A program made the position numbers and the translations under genes. A model generated the notes under the pieces. It ran no database searches. It saw nothing but the letters and a program-made list of their open reading frames with translations, and was not told the origin of the DNA. This document shows positions 4,906 through 8,775 of a stretch of 8,775 bases of DNA, piece by piece (position 1 is the stretch's first letter; each line of letters opens with the position of its first letter). Source of the DNA: an uncultured Pseudomonas sp. (lineage in GTDB: Bacteria; Pseudomonadota; Gammaproteobacteria; Pseudomonadales; Pseudomonadaceae); the NCBI RefSeq assembly GCF_946885885.1, contig NZ_CAMPHN010000177.1:1-8775 (forward strand), in the 5' to 3' direction.

Positions 4906-6218
4906 TGAAAACGCCTGTCTGGTTCCCGCAAAGCTTCTTCGCCCGCACCCTGTGGCTGGTGTTGATCGTGGTGCTGTTCTCCAAGGCGCTGACCCTGGTT
5001 TATCTAATGATGAACGAGGATGTGCTGGTCGATCGCCAATACAGCCACGGTGCGGCGCTGACCCTGCGCGCCTATTGGGCGGCGGATCCGGAGGACCGCG
5101 CGACCATCGCCGAGGCGGCGGGCTTGGCGCGTGTTCCACATAACGAGGTGCCGACCAGCGAACAGCATTGGCCCTACAGCGAGATATTCGAACGGCAGAT
5201 GCAAGCCGAACTCGGCCCCGGGACCGAAGTGCGGGTGCGCGCGAAGAGCCCGCCCGCGCTCTGGGTGCATGCCCCGGCTCTGGGCGACGAGTGGCTGCGA
5301 GTGCCGCTGTATCCGCACCCGCTGCGCGGCCAGCGGATCTGGAGCGTGTTGGGCTGGTTCCTGGCCATCGGCCTGCTCTCCACCGCGGCTGCCTGGATTT
5401 TCGTCAGCCAGCTCAGCGCGCCGCTCAAGCGCCTGGTGTTCGCCGCCCGGCAGATCGGCCAGGGCCGTAGCGTGCACTTGCCGGTCAGCGATACGCCGAG
5501 CGAAATGACCGAGGTTTACCGCGCGTTCAACCAGATGGCCGACGACGTCGAACAGGCCGGGCGCGAACGCGAGTTGATGCTCGCCGGGGTGTCCCACGAC
5601 CTGCGCACGCCGCTGACCCGCCTGCGCTTGTCCCTGGAGTTGCTCGGCAGCGACTCCGAGCTGACCGAGGACATGGTGCGCGATATCGAGGACATGGATG
5701 CGATTCTCGACCAGTTTCTCGCCTTTATCCGCGACGGCCGCGACGAGCCGTTGGAAACCCTCGACCTGCTCGATGTGATCCGTGAGGTGGTGGCGCCCTA
5801 CAACCAGCAGCAGACACTGGTGCGTCTGTGCCTGGAGCCGGTCCCGGCGTTTCCGTTACGCCGGGTATCGATCAAGCGGTTGTTGGTCAACCTGATCGAA
5901 AACGCCCTGCGCTATGGCGGCAACGGGGTGGAAGTGGCGGTTTCGGTATCCGGCGATTGCAGTGCGCCTTATGTGGTGCTCAGTGTGCTGGACCGTGGCA
6001 CCGGCATCGACCCGAACGAGCTGGGCAGTATCGTCAATCCGTTTATCCGCGGCGACCGCGCCCGTGGCGGCCAGGGCGCGGGGCTGGGCCTGGCCATCGT
6101 CAAGCGCATCGCCGCGCTGCACGGCGGCAGCATCGAGCTGCGCAACCGCTCCGGCGGCGGCCTGGAGGCGCGGGTGTGTCTGCCGTTGGGATTGTTGCTG
6201 CCGCGCGATGCGGTCTAG
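4905..6218 (+). CDS. envZ: Two-component sensor histidine kinase EnvZ
   Basis: The 437-residue inner-membrane kinase phosphorylates OmpR. Segments in order: TM1 at about 15-35, a periplasmic sensor region at about 36-145, TM2 at about 146-167, HAMP linker at about 168-220, dimerisation/phospho-acceptor domain with H231 in GVSHDLRTPLTR, then the ATPase domain with N box NLIENALRYG (329-338), G1 DRGTGI (363-368) and G2 GAGLGLAIVK (391-400). All catalytic motifs are intact. I chose GTG at 4905 because MKTPVWFPQSFFARTLWLVL is the usual Pseudomonas N-terminus; the in-frame TTG at 4896 leaves no room for a ribosome-binding site after GAGG. The start codon itself sits at the end of a heptamer foldback element, unlike a normal operon junction. 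The gene converges on rimK. Confidence 0.95.
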   Translation: MKTPVWFPQSFFARTLWLVLIVVLFSKALTLVYLMMNEDVLVDRQYSHGAALTLRAYWAADPEDRATIAEAAGLARVPHNEVPTSEQHWPYSEIFERQMQAELGPGTEVRVRAKSPPALWVHAPALGDEWLRVPLYPHPLRGQRIWSVLGWFLAIGLLSTAAAWIFVSQLSAPLKRLVFAARQIGQGRSVHLPVSDTPSEMTEVYRAFNQMADDVEQAGRERELMLAGVSHDLRTPLTRLRLSLELLGSDSELTEDMVRDIEDMDAILDQFLAFIRDGRDEPLETLDLLDVIREVVAPYNQQQTLVRLCLEPVPAFPLRRVSIKRLLVNLIENALRYGGNGVEVAVSVSGDCSAPYVVLSVLDRGTGIDPNELGSIVNPFIRGDRARGGQGAGLGLAIVKRIAALHGGSIELRNRSGGGLEARVCLPLGLLLPRDAV

Positions 6219-6229
6219 CAATGAGCCCT

Positions 6230-6341
6230 AAGCCTCAAGCTACAAGCTGCAAGTAAGAGCAACAGCGAAAAGGCCTCGACGCTGACGGGTCGGCCATACG
6301 CTGATTAGCTTGCAGCTTGCAGCTTGCAGCTTGCAGCTTGC
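6230..6341. repeat. Heptamer foldback element 3 (envZ/rimK convergent gap)
   Basis: The left arm has AAGCCTC, AAGCTAC, AAGCTGC plus AAG at 6230-6253. The right arm is five exact tandem copies of AGCTTGC at 6307-6341 (35 bp), the reverse complement of AAGCTGC repeats. CAAGCTGCAAG (6243-6253) can pair perfectly with several registers of CTTGCAGCTTG on the right. The last base of the array is the last base of the rimK stop codon read on the minus strand, so the array abuts the gene with no spacer. Being palindromic and lying between convergent genes, it may act as a bidirectional transcript end. No T-run is present. Confidence 0.88.
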
Positions 6342-7246
6342 TAGCCCTTACCCTTGGTGCGGGTCAGGTGCGGGCCGCCGTTTTTCTCCAGGTACTGGAT
6401 GACCAGACTGGCGACGTCCTTGCCGGTGGTGGTTTCGATGCCTTCCAGGCCGGGCGAGGAGTTGACTTCCATCACCAGCGGGCCGTGGTTCGAACGCAGG
6501 ATATCCACGCCCGCCACCGACAGGCCCATGACCTTGGCGGCGCGGATCGCGGTCATACGTTCTTCCGGGGTGATTTTGATCAAGCTGGCGCTGCCGCCGC
6601 GATGCAGGTTGGAGCGGAACTCGCCGGGTTTGGCCTGGCGTTTCATCGAGGCGATCACCTTGTCGCCGACCACGAAGCAGCGGATGTCGGCGCCGCCGGC
6701 TTCCTTGATGTATTCCTGCACCATGATGTCCTGCTTGAGGCCCATAAAGGCCTCGATCACCGACTCGGCGGCCTGTTGCGTTTCGCAGAGCACCACGCCG
6801 ATGCCCTGGGTGCCTTCCAGCACCTTGATCACCAGGGGCGCGCCGTTGACCATCTGGATCAGGTCGGGAATATCGTCCGGCGAGTGGGCGAAGCCGGTCA
6901 CCGGCAGGCCGACGCCGCGTCGCGACAACAGTTGCAGCGAACGCAGCTTGTCGCGGGAGCGGGCGATGGCCACCGATTCGTTGAGCGGGAACACCCCCAT
7001 CATCTCGAACTGGCGCAGCACCGCGCAGCCGTAGAAGGTCACCGAGGCGCCGATCCGCGGAATCACCGCGTCGAAACCTTCCAGCGGTCGCCCGCGGTAG
7101 TGGATCTGCGGCTTGTGGCTGGCGATGTTCATATAGGCGCGCAGGGTATCGATGACCACCACCTCATGGCCCCGCTGCTGCCCGGCTTCGACCAGACGGC
7201 GAGTGGAATACAGGCGCGGGTTGCGCGACAGCACGGCGATTTTCAT
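6341..7246 (-). CDS. rimK: Ribosomal protein S6--L-glutamate ligase RimK
   Basis: The 301-residue ATP-grasp enzyme adds glutamate residues to the C-terminus of ribosomal protein S6 (RpsF); in Pseudomonas this changes ribosome function and affects motility and virulence traits. An N-terminal pre-ATP-grasp domain ([20 protein letters not shown]) is followed by the ATP-grasp core: [14 protein letters not shown] (138-151) with K141, VQEYI (176-180) with E178, metal-binding acidic residues at D248 and in [13 protein letters not shown] (259-271, E260 and N262). The length is normal. The ATG overlaps the rimB stop as ATGA (7246-7243), so the two genes are probably co-transcribed and translationally coupled; its own Shine-Dalgarno is poor. 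The stop codon abuts a heptamer repeat array. Confidence 0.97.
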   Translation of the reverse strand: MKIAVLSRNPRLYSTRRLVEAGQQRGHEVVVIDTLRAYMNIASHKPQIHYRGRPLEGFDAVIPRIGASVTFYGCAVLRQFEMMGVFPLNESVAIARSRDKLRSLQLLSRRGVGLPVTGFAHSPDDIPDLIQMVNGAPLVIKVLEGTQGIGVVLCETQQAAESVIEAFMGLKQDIMVQEYIKEAGGADIRCFVVGDKVIASMKRQAKPGEFRSNLHRGGSASLIKITPEERMTAIRAAKVMGLSVAGVDILRSNHGPLVMEVNSSPGLEGIETTTGKDVASLVIQYLEKNGGPHLTRTKGKG

Positions 7247-7710
7247 TGGGCACCAGAAAGGTCAGCGAGGATGGGTTTCTTCTGTACGTAATTGAGCGCC
7301 GGATTGACCAGCAATTGCCCGTCGATCAGCGCTTTGGAGCCGAGCAGGATGCGGTAGCGCATGGTTTTGCGGCAGGTCAGGGTGAATTCCACTGGCCACT
7401 CGCGTTCGCCCAGAGTCAGGCGCGTGCGGATCACATAGCGCGATTGCGCATGGCCATTGGAGCTTTTGACGGTCTTCACCGAGACCACCGGCGCCTCACA
7501 GCGATGGCGGCGCTGTACCAGGGTGCCCAGGTGCGCGACGAAACGCACCCAGCGCTCGCCGTCGCGCTCGAACGGCTGGATATCGCTGGCGTGCAGGCAG
7601 GAGGTTCTGGCGCCGGTATCGATCTTCGCGCGCAGGCCGCCCATGCCCAGGTCGGGCAGATTGATCCACTCGCGCAGGCCGGTGACATTGAGTTGGTCGA
7701 AAGTTTTCAC
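7243..7710 (-). CDS. rimB: RimB-like retropepsin-type peptidase (COG4067 family)
   Basis: The 155-residue product belongs to the family often labelled 'ATP-dependent zinc protease' (pfam05618/COG4067), whose Pseudomonas member is RimB of the rim operon. The sequence shows DTGA at residues 31-34 in [15 protein letters not shown] and ILLG at 121-124 in [11 protein letters not shown], the DTG and hydrophobic-Gly motifs of retropepsin-like aspartic peptidases; no HExxH zinc motif is present. It is linked to rimK by an ATGA overlap, which supports a role in processing or tuning S6 modification. I prefer the GTG at 7710 ([15 protein letters not shown], family-like, AGG 5 bases upstream). An ATG at 7740 preceded by AAGGG at 9 bases is a credible alternative that adds MPRKYCGQVF. 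Confidence 0.85.
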   Translation of the reverse strand: MKTFDQLNVTGLREWINLPDLGMGGLRAKIDTGARTSCLHASDIQPFERDGERWVRFVAHLGTLVQRRHRCEAPVVSVKTVKSSNGHAQSRYVIRTRLTLGEREWPVEFTLTCRKTMRYRILLGSKALIDGQLLVNPALNYVQKKPILADLSGAQ

Positions 7711-7810
7711 AAACACCTGTCCGCAGTATTTGCGGGGCATTCTAGTTGGCCCTTATGACAACTGCATCAGGCAATATGTCGGGCAATCCGCCGGCACTAT
7801 TGGGGAACTA
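7711..7810. promoter_or_regulatory. Divergent rimB/hslR promoter region with short dyad
   Basis: This region must serve rimB-rimK leftward and hslR rightward. A dyad CCGCA-N5-TGCGG lies at 7721-7735. For hslR, TTGCGG at 7730-7735 and TATGAC at 7754-7759 form a modest sigma-70-like pair with an 18-bp spacer; alternatively CCCTTAT at 7750-7756, 14 bp after TTGCGG, loosely resembles a sigma-32 -10, which would fit a heat-shock gene. If rimB starts at 7740 the dyad is inside its coding region. These assignments are tentative. Confidence 0.35.
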
Positions 7811-8206
7811 ATGAACGACAAAGACGATGACAAGGTGCGCCTGGACAAGTGGCTCTGGGCCGCGCGCTTTTACAAGACCCGCGCCCTGGCCAAAGCGGCG
7901 ATAGAGGGCGGCAAGGTGCATTGCCGTGGCGAGCGCTGCAAACCGGGCAAGGAGCCGCGGGTGGGCGACCAACTGCTGATCCGCAATGGTTTCGACGAGC
8001 GCACGGTGGTGATTCGCGCGCTATCGGCGGTGCGCCGCGGCGCGCCCGAGGCCCAGGCGCTGTATGCGGAAACCGCCGAGAGTATCGAGCGCCGGGAGAA
8101 AGCCGCGGCGCAGCGTAAGGCGGGCGCCCTGGGCGTGCAGACCGACGGCCGGCCGAGCAAGAAGCAGCGCCGACAGTTCCAGCAATTCCATGGCGCTCAG
8201 GAATGA
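7811..8206 (+). CDS. hslR: Heat-shock protein 15 (Hsp15), S4-domain ribosome-rescue factor
   Basis: The 131-residue protein matches Hsp15, which binds stalled 50S subunits carrying peptidyl-tRNA and helps recycle them after heat stress. The S4 RNA-binding domain begins at VRLDKWLWAARFYKTRALAK (9-28) and continues through VGDQLLIRN (51-59). The C-terminal part is highly basic and helical (ERREKAAAQRKAG), ending in GRPSKKQRRQFQQF (113-126), as in E. coli Hsp15. Length is normal. The ATG at 7811 has only a weak GGGGA 4 bases upstream; the in-frame upstream region lacks homology. It is divergent from rimB and converges on the fabY-like gene with a 30-bp gap. Confidence 0.95.
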   Translation: MNDKDDDKVRLDKWLWAARFYKTRALAKAAIEGGKVHCRGERCKPGKEPRVGDQLLIRNGFDERTVVIRALSAVRRGAPEAQALYAETAESIERREKAAAQRKAGALGVQTDGRPSKKQRRQFQQFHGAQE

Positions 8207-8212
8207 CCGCCA

Positions 8213-8233
8213 GGAGCCTGCCGTAGAGGCTTC
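8213..8233. terminator. Small hairpin between convergent hslR and fabY-like genes
   Basis: GGAGCCT at 8213-8219 pairs with AGGCTTC at 8227-8233 (7 bp including one G-U) around a 7-base loop, filling most of the 30-bp gap between the two convergent stop codons. There is no T-run on either strand, so it would be at best a weak or rho-assisted bidirectional transcript end. Confidence 0.35.
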
Positions 8234-8236
8234 AGA

Positions 8237-8775
8237 TCAGTCGCGCATATCCGCGTAGCGATCGTCGGTTTTGAACACCAGCGGCTGGGCGAAGCCCGGC
8301 ACCTTGATGCGCTCCTGGCTGATTTCGATCTGGCGGTCGTCGATCAGGTCGTTGCCGAAGTTGTAGATGATCTGCAACTGGCCCTGGGTCGCCTGCTCGT
8401 CGTATTGCCGGGCGGCGGCGCGGGTCTGCTCGCGGCGTGCGCAATAAGCGGCGAAGGCCTCTTCGCCGTGGCGTTTGCGCAGCATACGCTCGACCACGTG
8501 GGGGGCCAGCACCACGGCGCTGGCATTATTGCCGCCGAAGCCCTTGGAGTTGATAAAGCAAACGTCCAGCGCCTGCTCGCCGACCTGACGGTCCACGGTG
8601 GCGATGCTCAGGTGCTGCTGGTGCACGTCCTCGGCGACCGCGTCGATGGTCTTGATCCCCGGGATCACCCCGTACTTGAAACTGCCCAGGGCGGAGATCA
8701 CCTGGTCGCCGCTGGCGGTGGCCAGGGAGTGGCCGACGAAGGCCTTGGCCGCGGTCACCGGCCATTGCTCGATGG
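8237..8775 (-). CDS. fabY: Beta-ketoacyl-ACP synthase, FabY-like, C-terminal part (partial)
   Basis: About 178 C-terminal residues are visible; the rest lies beyond the window. WPVTAAKAFVGHSLATASGD holds the lysine (TAAK) and second catalytic histidine (VGH) of a KAS-type condensing enzyme, and INSKGFGGNNASAVVLAP matches the conserved GFGGxN loop near the end of the thiolase fold. A C-terminal extension of about 95 residues follows it (from HVVERMLRKRH to the end, YADMRD), longer than in FabB or FabF. This fits FabY, the Pseudomonas enzyme that condenses acetyl-CoA with malonyl-ACP to start fatty-acid synthesis. The active-site cysteine and first histidine are outside the window. A paralogous ketoacyl synthase cannot be excluded, so the symbol is less certain than the enzyme class. 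Confidence 0.8.
   Translation of the reverse strand, partial: IEQWPVTAAKAFVGHSLATASGDQVISALGSFKYGVIPGIKTIDAVAEDVHQQHLSIATVDRQVGEQALDVCFINSKGFGGNNASAVVLAPHVVERMLRKRHGEEAFAAYCARREQTRAAARQYDEQATQGQLQIIYNFGNDLIDDRQIEISQERIKVPGFAQPLVFKTDDRYADMRD

Noticed and set aside
6230..6341. CRISPR array
   Set aside because: The 7-bp units are contiguous with no unique spacers and form an inverted pair, so the repeats are hairpin heptamers, not CRISPR.
6317..7291. Plus-strand 324-codon open frame opposite rimK
   Set aside because: It begins inside the heptamer array, has no ribosome-binding site, and encodes His/Gln-rich sequence typical of an antisense shadow of rimK.

Overview
The window reads as a chromosomal segment of a high-GC gammaproteobacterium, almost certainly a Pseudomonas. 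PilT, PilU, OmpR, EnvZ, RimK, the RimB-like peptidase and the FabY-type ketoacyl synthase all look like Pseudomonas proteins along their whole length, and coding density and third-position GC fit that genus. This assignment rests on recognition of the protein sequences, not on a search.

Layout. (1) 1-2438: the first codons of a leftward yggS-type gene, a 56-bp divergent spacer, then pilT and pilU, the twitching-motility retraction ATPases, separated by a strong GC-rich hairpin and closed by a clear rho-independent terminator. (2) 2439-3875: a tandem-TM2 membrane protein preceded by a perfect 10-bp inverted repeat, then an orphan periplasmic solute-binding protein. (3) 3876-6343: the ompR-envZ two-component system. 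A foldback element built from heptamers (consensus AAGCNNC) lies on each side of the system and another lies between its two genes. (4) 6341-7740: leftward rimB-rimK with a 4-nt ATGA overlap, a ribosomal-protein S6 modification module. (5) 7811-8206: hslR (Hsp15), divergent from rimB. (6) 8237-8775: the C-terminal part of a leftward FabY-like beta-ketoacyl-ACP synthase.

How the genes fit together. PilT and PilU power pilus retraction. OmpR/EnvZ senses envelope stress or osmolarity. RimK/RimB and HslR act on the ribosome. FabY starts fatty-acid synthesis. No single pathway links them; apart from pilT-pilU, ompR-envZ and rimB-rimK they are core genes that happen to be neighbours.

The most notable sequence is non-coding. 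Three foldback elements lie within about 2.5 kb, each with forward heptamers on the left and reverse-complement heptamers on the right. The middle one fills the whole ompR-envZ gap, contains the only good envZ Shine-Dalgarno (GAGG) inside its stem, and ends on the first base of the envZ GTG start codon. This suggests that a repeat element has taken over translation initiation of envZ. I found no CRISPR array, tRNA, rRNA, insertion sequence, phage gene or defence gene.
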